A stretch of DNA of 64,000 bases, taken from an uncultured Bacteroidia bacterium (lineage in GTDB: Bacteria > Bacteroidota > Bacteroidia > Bacteroidales > ML635J-15). Below, in pieces: positions 1 to 8,090 of this stretch. Below the pieces are notes generated by a model. The model was given only the letters and a program-made list of their open reading frames with translations, searched no databases and had not been told where the DNA came from. A program made the translations under genes and the position numbers. Location: NCBI GenBank assembly GCA_902791865.1, contig CADAXK010000006.1:62001-126000 (forward strand), written 5' to 3'. Within the stretch, counting starts at the first letter, position 1, and every line of letters begins with the position of its first letter.

Positions 1-2023
1 AATCGGCACTTGTAAGCAAGGAAGCATTTCCGCTGAGGTGCCAGGTGCCAAGCCTGTAGTCTGACGAAAGGTCGTTTTTCCAGCCCGAATATTCTGCACC
101 GCGGTTTATGTACGATGTCGTATAGAGCGAATTTCCGTGCTTGCGGTTGGCGTAACGGATATGTCCGCCGGCAACATTCTCGCAGTGCGAATCGGCATAG
201 TAAGAACCTATGTTCCAGTCTCTTGTGAATTCGGTTTCGCGGAAATACTCTACGGCTTCGAAGTTGCGGTTCAGAAATTCGTAGTTGACATCGACGCTGA
301 GGCTGTTCTTTTCGGTTTTCACAAGGTATTGCTCGGCAGTTGTTTTCACTGCAACGCCAAAATTGTCGCCACGGTCGAGTTTCGAGAAGGTATTACGGTC
401 GTTGTTCGACAATGCCACTTCGACCGATGCGCTTGTCTTTTCACCGAACTTCGACTTTGCCCCAAATGTCGCCATTTGCTTTTTCTGCGGCGCAACTATC
501 TTGGTATAAGGAATATAGTTTCCCTGAGGTACTCCATTTACAGGTGCAACCCACTCATAGACCCTGCCGTTTGCTGACGACACTCCGCGCACATAGTTGC
601 CCTTGTTTTCGCCCACAAGCGAGAACGAAACCCTATAGAAAGCATCCTGCTCGTTGGTACTGTACACAAAAACCGAATCGTACTGCACGCCATCAACAAT
701 GGTATCGACAACCTTGTAGCGCACCTCGTCGATGTTGAAGCCGAGACTGTCGTAACCGGGGATAATGGCTTGGTCGAGATTGTCGCCGATACCCGCCATC
801 AGTCGCTTGTCGGAATCGCGGAGGTCCATATTGATGGGCTGGTTCTTGCTGTCGCCTTCGTGGTATAGGTTGAGCCAGACTTCTGTGTTGTCGATTTTCA
901 GTGTGTTGGACGAAGTAACGAGGAAGCGCGTGTAGTTCTGGTCGGTGTATTCGAACTCGACGATTATGCGCTTGTCCTTGTTGATTGGCTGGTGCGCCGT
1001 GAAGGTAACCTCACCGAGGTTGTAATCAATTACATAGTCGCGGTCGCTTCCGCGCGACATCAGGATTCCGTCGATGTAAACCTTTTCGGTTCCAGCGAGT
1101 ACCACCACATACGCCTCGTTGTTGGCACCAGTAAGCCGGTACGGACCTTGGTTGCCCTCCACGCCCGAAATCTGCATCTTGTGGTACTTGCCCTTCGCAA
1201 CAGCCGCTCCTATCGAAGCGTTCAGTTCGCCAGCATTGTGCTTTGCTGTCTCGAAAGTCTTTTTGCCCGACAGGTGTATTCCCTGCGACTTCTTGTAGTA
1301 GTTGAGGAAATATCCTTGCGGTTTCTTCTGCTCGAAATCACCGGCAATAAGTGCAAACTTGGAGTTGTAAATCTTGATAAAAACCTTGTCGAACTCCTGC
1401 AGGTTCTGCGAGTTGCCGTCGGGCTGTATTGGGATGTTATTGTCGCTTATGACTGCCGAAATGAAAAGGTTGTCACCGATTCGTCCGTCGAGTTGCAAGT
1501 CGAGGTTTGAGTTCATAATCACATTCTGGCTGTTGCCGAAGCTCACACCACGCGAAATGCTTCCCTTGCGCGAAAGTTCAGTCTGCGAGAAAAAGTCGTC
1601 GTAGTTTTCTTTGGTAAGAATGAGGTCGTAGCCAGTGCGTTCGTGCTCGTGGTCGGAAAGCATGTACTTGCTGCGGTCGAATTTCTGTGCCGGCTTCGAG
1701 AAATTCACGGGAAAGGTCTTGAAACTAACTTTTGTTCCTGCTGGCGGCTTCTCATCGAACACAATGGTCGAGGTCTCGAAGTCGAAATGGTATTTTGCAT
1801 CAACAGGATTTCCGTCGGCATCGACAATTTTTATGGAACTTTGCACCACGCTCATCGAATCGAGCACCAGCGTATCGCCCTGCACCGACAGATTTTTCAG
1901 GCTTATCAGCGACTGTGCCGACAGGTTCAACGTAGGCAACGCGGCAAGCATAAAAATTATGCACACCAAGCGAATCCACAGAGTGGAATTACGTTTGTTG
2001 CCGTTGCCGTTGCGAAGAATCAT
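1..2023 (-). CDS. Large secreted or outer-membrane protein, 3' end outside the window
   Basis: An open frame of 674 codons reads leftward from an ATG at 2021-2023 and runs off the window edge, so the C-terminus is missing. The first 40 residues are a basic start, a hydrophobic segment and a likely signal peptidase site after LNLSAQ, so the protein is exported. The rest is beta-rich, with many aromatic and Asp/Asn-Thr patterns. A segment reading DRDYVIDYNLGEVTF near residue 335 resembles large Bacteroidota cell-surface proteins that precede an outer-membrane barrel. I cannot assign a family, and the barrel, if present, would lie beyond the window. Export is a firm reading; outer-membrane location is inference. 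Confidence 0.7.
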   Translation of the reverse strand, partial: MILRNGNGNKRNSTLWIRLVCIIFMLAALPTLNLSAQSLISLKNLSVQGDTLVLDSMSVVQSSIKIVDADGNPVDAKYHFDFETSTIVFDEKPPAGTKVSFKTFPVNFSKPAQKFDRSKYMLSDHEHERTGYDLILTKENYDDFFSQTELSRKGSISRGVSFGNSQNVIMNSNLDLQLDGRIGDNLFISAVISDNNIPIQPDGNSQNLQEFDKVFIKIYNSKFALIAGDFEQKKPQGYFLNYYKKSQGIHLSGKKTFETAKHNAGELNASIGAAVAKGKYHKMQISGVEGNQGPYRLTGANNEAYVVVLAGTEKVYIDGILMSRGSDRDYVIDYNLGEVTFTAHQPINKDKRIIVEFEYTDQNYTRFLVTSSNTLKIDNTEVWLNLYHEGDSKNQPINMDLRDSDKRLMAGIGDNLDQAIIPGYDSLGFNIDEVRYKVVDTIVDGVQYDSVFVYSTNEQDAFYRVSFSLVGENKGNYVRGVSSANGRVYEWVAPVNGVPQGNYIPYTKIVAPQKKQMATFGAKSKFGEKTSASVEVALSNNDRNTFSKLDRGDNFGVAVKTTAEQYLVKTEKNSLSVDVNYEFLNRNFEAVEYFRETEFTRDWNIGSYYADSHCENVAGGHIRYANRKHGNSLYTTSYINRGAEYSGWKNDLSSDYRLGTWHLSGNASLLTSAD

Positions 2024-2091
2024 CCGAGTTGCAAATACAATAAAACGGCAAATTTAAGCATTTATGTTGTGAGAGGGGCAAAAAATCAAAA

Positions 2092-2127
2092 GTTCAAGGT
2101 TCAACAGTTCAAAGGTTCAAAGTTCAA
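2092..2127. repeat. Short GTTCAA direct-repeat cluster
   Basis: Five copies of GTTCAA start at 2092, 2099, 2107, 2115 and 2122, spaced 7-8 bases apart, in the gap between the surface-protein gene and the PIN gene. Simple repeats of this kind are common between genes in Bacteroidota assemblies. No function is evident. Confidence 0.7.
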
Positions 2128-2149
2128 TTTGCTATGAATTATGCAACCT

Positions 2150-2563
2150 TTACTTATTTCGATTTATAAGTTCAAAGAAATCTTTAAGGGCAATGACATC
2201 TACATGAGGGAATGCAATACCTTTTAAAACATCATAGTGATGGTCATTTGTTACAATGTAATGGGCATTTGCAGAAATAGCACAATCAACAAACTTATTG
2301 TCATCAGGGTCTGCTTTTATCAGGTTAAATCGATAATATGGAGTTATATATTCAACAAATGGGGAATTTACAATGGCTTCAATAATTATATTTGCTGTTT
2401 CCTTATTTGTCAACGGTTGAAGTATCTCCACATACTCTTCAATAATTTCGTTAGACACACATAATATATTTTCTCCCGAAAGAATAGAATCCCAAACAAC
2501 TCTATAAGCACTCCTTTTAGGAATGCTTTGAATCAGGCTATTTGTGTCAAGGACGATTCGCAT
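2150..2563 (-). CDS. PIN-domain toxin of a type II toxin-antitoxin pair
   Basis: 137 residues, the usual PIN length. The N-terminus MRIVLDTNSLIQS carries the first acidic residue (D6) of the PIN ribonuclease site. Further acidic residues follow in EIIEEY (about residue 41) and in the DPDDNKFVDCAI segment (about residues 106-117), where PIN proteins bind the metal. It resembles the group annotated as putative toxin component, PIN family. PIN toxins cleave RNA and are held inactive by the antitoxin encoded just upstream. The antitoxin stop is 5 bases before this ATG, so the two are co-transcribed. The RNA target cannot be read from the sequence. Confidence 0.85.
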   Translation of the reverse strand: MRIVLDTNSLIQSIPKRSAYRVVWDSILSGENILCVSNEIIEEYVEILQPLTNKETANIIIEAIVNSPFVEYITPYYRFNLIKADPDDNKFVDCAISANAHYIVTNDHHYDVLKGIAFPHVDVIALKDFFELINRNK

Positions 2564-2568
2564 AAAAC

Positions 2569-2784
2569 TTATTGCAGTTTATGGAGGTCCATTTCATTTA
2601 TTTCGTCAAGCTTCTTCTGGTCAAGAATGCCATCATCCCAAAGTTTATCCAGATGCTCGTCCATCTTCTTTGCATAGTAATCGCTGATAAGCTTCTTTAT
2701 TTCAAGAAGTTCCTCGTCGCTTTTAATATGTTCGAACATCCGTAACAAATAAATCTGCGCAGGATTAAAAACAGTTGCTTCCAT
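2569..2784 (-). CDS. Small antitoxin-like partner of the PIN toxin
   Basis: 71 residues, highly charged and predicted mostly helical, with KISDYYAKKMDEHLDKLWDDG-type content in the second half. It lies immediately upstream of the PIN gene in the same direction, the normal order for VapBC-like modules. The C-terminal half is the likely toxin-binding part, and the N-terminus could form the DNA-binding dimer. No named antitoxin family is obvious, so the role rests mainly on size, charge and position. Confidence 0.65.
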   Translation of the reverse strand: MEATVFNPAQIYLLRMFEHIKSDEELLEIKKLISDYYAKKMDEHLDKLWDDGILDQKKLDEINEMDLHKLQ

Positions 2785-2897
2785 AAATTTCTGTTTGAAT
2801 TACCACTGCAAAATTAGGAATAATTTGCAATAATGCGAGAATCAGCTATAAAAGATTATTCGACATCTTTGAAGTTGCACATAAATGTTTTTTCGCC

Positions 2898-3308
2898 CTA
2901 CATCGTTATCGCTGCACAAACGCCAGCTATTACCGCATATATCAGCAGGTACGATAATGGACGGTAAACGGGAACTTTCTTTGTCATTATAGCGTCAATA
3001 AGATAGATGACGAATATCAATGTCATACCAATACTAATATAATTTCTGTCAAAGTCGAAAGTCCAGAACTTAATACCAGAAAATATGTTAATCTTGCAGA
3101 ATAGGTCAAGAACGAACAATGGAACGCTAACCTTATACAATTTGCTACCTACACTTGTCGCTATAAATACGCCTACAGACAAGCACCACACAATCATCAA
3201 GCATATATAAGCATACGGAATATTTAACACTGTCAATATTACGCTTGTTGCAAGCAATCCCATTGCGGTGTAATCAATGATATTCTGAGTCTTGGTATAT
3301 GTATTCAT
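2898..3308 (-). CDS. Small four-helix membrane protein, unknown function
   Basis: 136 residues with about four hydrophobic segments (near 12-30, 33-52, 88-106 and 116-134) joined by short loops, so an integral inner-membrane protein. No catalytic or transport motif is visible and I do not recognise the family. It stands alone: 113 bases separate it from the antitoxin gene and 79 bases from ruvC, both on the same strand. The start is the only ATG before the first hydrophobic segment. Confidence 0.55.
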   Translation of the reverse strand: MNTYTKTQNIIDYTAMGLLATSVILTVLNIPYAYICLMIVWCLSVGVFIATSVGSKLYKVSVPLFVLDLFCKINIFSGIKFWTFDFDRNYISIGMTLIFVIYLIDAIMTKKVPVYRPLSYLLIYAVIAGVCAAITM

Positions 3309-3387
3309 TGTTGCAAATTTAATATTATCGGCACAAAAATAAGGACTTTTTGAAAAAAATGCAAAAAAACTATAGTATTTTGATTTC

Positions 3388-3951
3388 TCAGATTTTTATG
3401 CCTTTCTTTGCTGCATATTCCTTCCAACTCTTGCAAGGGCTTTCGCCCGACACAATGCTTCGTTTCTGGTAATAATGGCACATGGCAATTGCAATTGCAT
3501 CGGTAGCATCAAGTTTTTCTGGGAGTTCCTCTATTTTGAGAAGTTTCTGCAGCATTGCCGCCACCTGTTCCTTCGATGCCGCACCATTGCCAGTAATTGC
3601 AAGCTTAACCTTACGAGGCGCATACTCAAAAATAGGTATTGTGCGTTGCAGTCCCGCTGCGATAGCTGCTCCCTGAGCACGCCCAAGTTTCAGCATCGAC
3701 TGCACATTCTTGCCTTGGAATGGAGCCTCGATGGCAATCTCATCAGGATGGAAACCATCGATAAGTTGTGTAGTGCGCTCGAAAATATATTTCAACTTTG
3801 TGAAATGGTCGTCCATCTTGCGCATGTCCACTATTCCGAAAGCTACCAAATTTATGGTTTTCCCTTTCTCGTGGATTATGCCATAGCCCATGATGTTGCT
3901 TCCTGGATCAATGCCGAGAATTATCCTATCCTTTTCAATCAGCTGTGCCAT
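3388..3951 (-). CDS. ruvC: Crossover junction endodeoxyribonuclease RuvC
   Basis: 187 residues, normal for RuvC, which resolves Holliday junctions together with RuvAB during recombination and repair. The RNase H-like fold is clear: ILGIDPG holds the first catalytic Asp (D15), IAIEAPFQGKN the Glu (E75), and KLDATDAIAIAMCH the last two Asp residues (D148 and D151). This matches the D-E-D-D set of E. coli RuvC. The start overlaps the 3' end of the upstream TPR gene by 17 bases, which suggests translational coupling. The C-terminal tail of about 25 residues is slightly longer than in E. coli. Confidence 0.97.
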   Translation of the reverse strand: MAQLIEKDRIILGIDPGSNIMGYGIIHEKGKTINLVAFGIVDMRKMDDHFTKLKYIFERTTQLIDGFHPDEIAIEAPFQGKNVQSMLKLGRAQGAAIAAGLQRTIPIFEYAPRKVKLAITGNGAASKEQVAAMLQKLLKIEELPEKLDATDAIAIAMCHYYQKRSIVSGESPCKSWKEYAAKKGIKI

Positions 3952-5749
3952 TGTGCAATGCCCTCATCCTTTTTCGCGCATCTACCGTATATATGCTTCC
4001 GGAATAATCGCTTATGATCTTGAAATATGAATCCTCCGCCTCCTTGTTTTTGCCCTGGCGCTCACAAATTTCGGCATACCTGAACAGGGCGTTGTCGGCA
4101 AGAACATCAAATCCGTATTTTGTAAAGACTTCCTTGTACAGCGATGCTGCCTTGTCCAAGTCGTTGATTTCTTCGTAAATCTGAGCCTTGCGGTAAAGCA
4201 CATCATCCGAAAGAGAATGACTTGGGTATTTCTGTTCGATGGTATCAAGACATTTTAGAGCCTCGGCGTACTGCTTCGAGAATGTCAGGAAATCAGCACG
4301 GGCGAATGTCTGCATAGTGGTCTCGGTGGTGTCCATGTCGTAGTTTTCGGTGATGAACAGGCTGAGTTCCAGCGCATCGTTGGAGATAAGTCGGGATGTG
4401 CCAGCCTTAAGCACATCGAGCTGCGCCTGCGCCCATTCGAACTGACCAGTGTAATATGCCAATTTTGCCTTGCGGAACCTCGCCTCGCTTGTTATGTCGG
4501 CGCTTGCATTAGACTTCTCTATCTGAGCGTATGTGAGAGTAGCGTCCCACGGATTATTGTTCAGCATGTAAATGTCACCAAGGAGCATTTTCATCTCGGG
4601 AACCTGCTGCTTATAGTAGTTGCTTGATATTGCTTCGTTTATCCTGTCGATAGCCTCATCGCATTTGCCAAGGTTAAAGGCTTTTAGCTTTGCGGAAATG
4701 ATTATCAAGTCGTATGCCTTTGTTATTGCCATATCCTTGATTGCCAACGTAATTGTTGAATCAAGTTCTTCGAGTTCCTTCTTGTCGGGATGCAATTTTG
4801 AAACAGCTAATTTATACGACATTGTTAGCAATCCTATGTAAGCCTCGTTGCTAAATGTTGATGACGGCTTCCGTTTCAGCAGATATTCGAATGTCTTTTT
4901 TGCGAGTTCGGTTTCGTTCATGCTAGCCATCTCATTTCCAAAGCTAAGGACTTCCTTATCGTAACTTGGCCCAATACGCTTACTATATGCAAAAACCTGG
5001 TTCATAGCAAGTTCGTAACGACCTGTCTGCGTATACAACCATATTGTAAGTGTATTAAGTGTCGAGCTGTTGGGCTTTTTCTGAGCTTGGTCCAAAAGTG
5101 ATTTTTCAATAACGGTAATGGCCTTGTCCTCGTCATCATTGGCAATTACATACGAAAGACGAGATTGTATATTTCCCTCAGTTTCTTGGTTCAAGCAATC
5201 AAGGTAATGTGCCATCATTTGCTCGTAGTTCTTCTCGATGCTGTAGATATTGCCTATTTCAATGCCGTACTTTTTGTTCGGAAATTTCTTTTCGGCTTTT
5301 TCGTACAGGTCGATGGCATGTTGGAATTGTCGGTGCGAAAGGAATGAATTTGCAGCACTTACAACCGAACTTTCGTTCCCAAGTGCCAGTTCCTTTGCCT
5401 TTGCAAACTGTTCTTCGCTTTCGGTGCTACGGTTCATGTTGTAATATACCATTCCGAGGTCGATGTGCAGATAGAAATCGTTTTTCTTCTTTTTGGTTTC
5501 CTTTTTCAAAAACTTTTCGGCGGCATCAAACTGCTTGAGCAGCGTGAGGCACGACAGATACATGTCGCGATAGCTCTTGTACTCAGTCTGCGCATAAAGG
5601 TCCTGATATATTGTAAGAGCCTTCTCGTACTCACCATTCTGGTAGTACTTGCTTGCCAACTGCACATTGTTAGTCTCGCTCTGCGACATTACCGGCAGCG
5701 AAACAGCCATACAGATGGCGGCAAGCATGATGATTAATATGTTTTTCAT
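3935..5749 (-). CDS. Secreted or periplasmic tetratricopeptide-repeat protein
   Basis: 604 residues from the ATG at 5747-5749. This start is chosen because it begins a clean signal peptide (MKNILIIMLAAICMAVSLPVMSQ); an upstream ATG would add 15 non-signal residues. The mature protein is a string of helical 34-residue-type repeats, for example ASKYYQNGEYEKALTIYQDL near the N-terminus and YRKAQIYEEINDLDKAASLY near the C-terminus. TPR proteins of this type are scaffolds in the Bacteroidota periplasm, often for envelope or gliding functions. There is no lipobox. Its 3' end overlaps ruvC, so the two share an operon although the roles look unrelated. Confidence 0.85.
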   Translation of the reverse strand: MKNILIIMLAAICMAVSLPVMSQSETNNVQLASKYYQNGEYEKALTIYQDLYAQTEYKSYRDMYLSCLTLLKQFDAAEKFLKKETKKKKNDFYLHIDLGMVYYNMNRSTESEEQFAKAKELALGNESSVVSAANSFLSHRQFQHAIDLYEKAEKKFPNKKYGIEIGNIYSIEKNYEQMMAHYLDCLNQETEGNIQSRLSYVIANDDEDKAITVIEKSLLDQAQKKPNSSTLNTLTIWLYTQTGRYELAMNQVFAYSKRIGPSYDKEVLSFGNEMASMNETELAKKTFEYLLKRKPSSTFSNEAYIGLLTMSYKLAVSKLHPDKKELEELDSTITLAIKDMAITKAYDLIIISAKLKAFNLGKCDEAIDRINEAISSNYYKQQVPEMKMLLGDIYMLNNNPWDATLTYAQIEKSNASADITSEARFRKAKLAYYTGQFEWAQAQLDVLKAGTSRLISNDALELSLFITENYDMDTTETTMQTFARADFLTFSKQYAEALKCLDTIEQKYPSHSLSDDVLYRKAQIYEEINDLDKAASLYKEVFTKYGFDVLADNALFRYAEICERQGKNKEAEDSYFKIISDYSGSIYTVDARKRMRALHNGTAD

Positions 5750-5833
5750 CACCGTTTTGATTTTGAAACCGCAAAAATATTTCATTGGGCGCACTTTTCA
5801 AAGTGGCAAACAAATGATTTTTTCAAAAATTAT

Positions 5834-5864
5834 TTTGCACGCTTACAAAATATGTATATTTTTG
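5834..5864 (+). promoter_or_regulatory. Bacteroidota promoter of the tRNA-Gln gene
   Basis: TTTG at 5834-5837 and TATTTTTG at 5857-5864 are separated by 19 bases, an ideal TTTG-N19-TAnnTTTG promoter. The predicted start point near 5871 is 20 bases before the tRNA. Confidence 0.8.
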
Positions 5865-5890
5865 CAGTCCCAATTTTGCGTTGGAGCGAT

Positions 5891-5961
5891 TGTCCCTTTG
5901 CATAATGGTAGTGCACCAGATTTTGGTTCTGGTTGTGGAGGTTCGATTCCTCCAGGGACAA
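5891..5961 (+). tRNA. tRNA-Gln, anticodon UUG
   Basis: The cloverleaf folds by eye. The acceptor arm TGTCCCT (5891-5897) pairs with AGGGACA (5954-5960). The anticodon stem CCAGA/TCTGG encloses loop TTTTGGT with anticodon TTG at 5923-5925, and the T arm is GGAGG-TTCGATT-CCTCC. The discriminator is A5961 and CCA is not encoded. It reads CAA glutamine codons. The 3' end is the integration site of the element that follows; the 16-bp duplication restores a complete tRNA after insertion. Confidence 0.96.
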
Positions 5962-5962
5962 C
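5947..5962 (+). other. attL core of the integrated element
   Basis: Left copy of the 16-bp TTCCTCCAGGGACAAC core, overlapping the T arm and acceptor stem of tRNA-Gln plus two bases beyond. An identical copy is at 16800-16815. Confidence 0.9.
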
Positions 5963-5967
5963 GATTT

Positions 5968-6005
5968 AAAATGCAAGTTGCTAAAAATCAGCAACTTGCA
6001 TTTTT
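5968..6005 (+). terminator. Intrinsic terminator after tRNA-Gln, element-borne copy
   Basis: A perfect 12-bp stem, ATGCAAGTTGCT (5971-5982) with AGCAACTTGCAT (5990-6001), extended by flanking A/T pairs and ending in a T run. It ends the tRNA transcript. A similar hairpin follows the right att copy at 16821-16859, so each integrant supplies its own terminator. Confidence 0.85.
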
Positions 6006-6016
6006 GATTTAACAAC

Positions 6017-6037
6017 TTGCCCCAAATTTGCCCCAAC
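6017..6037. repeat. Left arm-type recombinase site pair
   Basis: Two copies of TTGCCCCAAa/c, at 6017-6026 and 6028-6037, in direct order with an 11-base period. An identical pair with the same period lies at 16664-16684 next to the integrase gene. Paired short repeats inside both ends are typical of arm-binding sites for the N-terminal domain of a tyrosine recombinase. The left pair starts 55 bases after the att core. Confidence 0.7.
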
Positions 6038-6093
6038 CGATTACAAGGCATTTTTATGCAATATGTAAACTCAAAGATAATGAAAATAACACA

Positions 6094-6399
6094 ATGACAA
6101 GAGCGGAAAAGAAAGAAATTGAAGCATTAATTGCAGAAGCTGTACAAAAGGCAGTGCGACAACAATCACAAAAAGAATGGTACAGCGAGGACGAACTGCT
6201 AGAAATGTTCGGACAAACAAACAGGCGAGTTTTCGAGAAGTTTCGTCACAGCGGTCAAGTTACAACGGCTCGCGTACCTTTTTGCCCAAAGAAGTTTCTC
6301 TATAGTCGTGCCGATGTTGATGCGCTTGTAGAATCCAGTATTGTACCGAAGAGCAAAAACCAACAGTATTTGACTGTGTATGATGAACAATTCAAATAA
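6094..6399 (+). CDS. Small helix-turn-helix protein, excisionase-like
   Basis: 101 residues. The ATG at 6094 is preferred because the frame upstream reads into the arm sites and encodes no protein-like sequence. An Ala/Glu/Lys-rich helix (about residues 1-28) is followed by EWYSEDELLEMFG, a partner helix NRRVFEKFRHSG and an Arg/Lys-Phe wing with YSRADVDALVES. This resembles the winged-helix MerR/HTH_17 proteins that act as excisionases or regulators in Bacteroidota elements. It is the first gene of the left arm and is followed 26 bases later by a second DNA-binding candidate. Excision control is inference from fold and position. Confidence 0.65.
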   Translation: MTRAEKKEIEALIAEAVQKAVRQQSQKEWYSEDELLEMFGQTNRRVFEKFRHSGQVTTARVPFCPKKFLYSRADVDALVESSIVPKSKNQQYLTVYDEQFK

Positions 6400-6425
6400 A
6401 TTACATATAACAAAGCGATAGAACA

Positions 6426-6767
6426 ATGGAAAATATAACATTCAACGATTTACCACAGGCAATGGAAATGCTACTTAATCAAGTAGCAAGTATGAGAATT
6501 GAAATAGCACAGTTGCGGCAACAGTTGCAACAAACCAAGTCAGAAGAAAATCTTATACTCGCACGTTTCCATAAAGGCGAGATTATAACACCCGACGACC
6601 CCCGTCTGGTTGGACTTGTCACGAAGTCGATGATTTATAGGCGCAACGAAAATAATTGTCCATTTCATAAGCACGGTGGCAAGCTCTACACTACTCCCGA
6701 AGAACTTGACCGATGGCTCAATCCACACCGCGAGGCAATGAAGAAACTAAAGAAGACTATACTGTAA
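6426..6767 (+). CDS. Coiled-coil plus helix-turn-helix accessory protein
   Basis: 113 residues. Residues 1-40 form a coiled coil (QAMEMLLNQVASMRIEIAQLRQ-type heptads). The second half, with LVGLVTKSMIYRRNENN and LYTTPEELDRWLNPH, has the pattern of a small HTH domain seen in Bacteroidota mobile-element proteins that sit beside excisionase genes. It is co-directional with the preceding gene, 26 bases apart. It probably acts in element control or replication as a dimer. No catalytic residues are visible. Confidence 0.6.
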   Translation: MENITFNDLPQAMEMLLNQVASMRIEIAQLRQQLQQTKSEENLILARFHKGEIITPDDPRLVGLVTKSMIYRRNENNCPFHKHGGKLYTTPEELDRWLNPHREAMKKLKKTIL

Positions 6768-6978
6768 GAATCGTTCTTCGTTGCTATTAACGGCTGTTAA
6801 AGGATGAGAATACTCTTTTATGCAAATGCAAGCGTTATTTGATGGTGAAGATTATCCTAATATTTTCGCCATTCGAGATTATTTTGCGGATTCAACTATT
6901 AGACTTTACCGTAATATTATAATTAAAAAAAAAGAAAAAAAAGTTATATTATATTGTAACATTTATTATTTTTGCGAT

Positions 6979-7317
6979 ATGAGAAGCATAAAGGTTTTTA
7001 ATAGTGACTTCAAGAAATTTATGGAGGAACTTACTGAAAATGACCGAAGAAAGATTAACTATGTAATTGAGTATGTAAAGACCAACGACAGGTTAATCTC
7101 AAAGTTCGTCAAGCCTATCCGCGATGGAATATACGAAATGAGGATAGAAAGCGAAGGTAAAATTTTCAGGATTTTCTTCATATTCGATGAAGGAAATATA
7201 ATTGTGTTGCTCAATGTATTCCAGAAAAAGACACAGAAGACACCGAAAAAAGAAATAGAAAAAGCAATAAGACTAAAGAAAGAATATTATGAAGCCAAAG
7301 ACGAAAACCCAAATTGA
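6979..7317 (+). CDS. HigB/RelE-like toxin
   Basis: 112 residues from the ATG at 6979. It begins MRSIKVFNSDFKKFMEELT and continues through a beta-rich core, GIYEMRIESEGKIFRIFFIF, ending in a basic helical tail (KKTQKTPKKEIEKAIRLKKEY). This is the pattern of the Gp49/HigB branch of RelE-type mRNA endoribonucleases. TATTTTTG at 6967-6974 is a good -7 element only 5 bases before the ATG, so the transcript may be nearly leaderless; a longer start at 6820 would add an unlikely 53-residue extension. The antitoxin gene overlaps its 3' end by 29 bases, the toxin-first order of HigBA. Confidence 0.85.
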   Translation: MRSIKVFNSDFKKFMEELTENDRRKINYVIEYVKTNDRLISKFVKPIRDGIYEMRIESEGKIFRIFFIFDEGNIIVLLNVFQKKTQKTPKKEIEKAIRLKKEYYEAKDENPN

Positions 7318-7597
7318 GGATTACGATGCCGTACTTGATGCAGAATATGGTTGCGAGGGTACGCCAGAACGCGAGCAATTCCGCAGGGAAGCATACGCTT
7401 TTTGTATGGGACAGGTAATCAAGGAGGCTCGAAAAGAGGAAAATATTACACAGCAAGAACTTGCCGTGCGCATTGGCGCAAGCAAGGGATATGTTTCGCG
7501 TGTCGAAAACGGACTGGTTGACCCTACTATTGGCTCGTTCTGCGCCATCTTGTCCGCTCTCGGATTGCGTATGGACATTGTAAAATCGCTTGCATGA
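7289..7597 (+). CDS. HigA-like antitoxin with XRE helix-turn-helix
   Basis: 102 residues. The C-terminal half is a classic XRE DNA-binding domain: VIKEARKEENITQQELAVRIG, then ASKGYVSRVENG, then DPTIGSFCAILSALGL. The N-terminal 35 residues are charged and likely hold the toxin. It overlaps the toxin gene by 29 bases, so the two are translated together. As in known HigBA systems it would bind the operon promoter and repress it when complexed with toxin. A third small gene begins 2 bases after its stop. Confidence 0.88.
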   Translation: MKPKTKTQIEDYDAVLDAEYGCEGTPEREQFRREAYAFCMGQVIKEARKEENITQQELAVRIGASKGYVSRVENGLVDPTIGSFCAILSALGLRMDIVKSLA

Positions 7598-7598
7598 T

Positions 7599-7784
7599 AT
7601 GGCAAAGCACGATTTTGACCGTCCGACACCTGTGCTGCGCGGTGAAGATGCAGTACGCTTTATGCTCGAAATGGAGAGGCAGGACAATCCCACGCCCGAA
7701 ATGATAGAAGCGAGGAAAAGGGAGAGAGAAAAGCGTCGCAGACTGATGGAAAAGTATTATGACAGGATAAAAGATGCCCTGTAA
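7599..7784 (+). CDS. Small charged protein, third gene of the toxin-antitoxin operon
   Basis: 61 residues from MAKHDFDRPTPVLRG; an alternative ATG at 7590 would overlap the antitoxin stop. The C-terminal half is a strongly basic helix (EARKREREKRRRLMEKYY). The N-terminal PTPVLRGEDAVRFMLEM is a compact motif that I have seen only loosely in small Bacteroidota operon partners. The tight spacing supports a role with the toxin-antitoxin pair, but no function can be assigned. Confidence 0.55.
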   Translation: MAKHDFDRPTPVLRGEDAVRFMLEMERQDNPTPEMIEARKREREKRRRLMEKYYDRIKDAL

Positions 7785-7952
7785 AAAACAATACATTTCA
7801 TAATATGGAACACCCTCGTATTTTCCTTTTTTGCACCTTTATGGGGAAAAAAGCGGAATGGGAGCATTCTATCGCAGCCACCTTACCTCAAAAACATTTA
7901 TTTTGATTCGCAAATTTTGCAGAATCGACAAAATCATCTATATTTGCAATGC

Positions 7953-8083
7953 CGAAATCCCATTTACCGTGTAAGACACGAGCCGAGGTTTAGTGATTGT
8001 GCTACGGCGTTTGAAGGTCTGCGGTAGAGTTACAAAGGAGGAGGATTTGAAAATCGTTATTGCTATGCGGTAACGATTTTTTT
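7953..8083 (+). ncRNA. Structured RNA unit 1 of the array
   Basis: The promoter is TTTG at 7916-7919, 19 bases, then TATATTTG at 7939-7946, giving a start near 7953. The transcript closes on itself with AAATCC (7955-7960) pairing to GGATTT (8043-8048), contains hairpin CGTGT/ACACG (7969-7980) and the 43-nt module shared with unit 2 (7976-8018). It ends in a perfect intrinsic terminator: ATCGTTA (8053-8059), TAACGAT (8071-8077), T run to 8083. No open frame with a plausible start is present. Family not recognised. Confidence 0.75.
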
Positions 8084-8090
8084 ATGCAAC

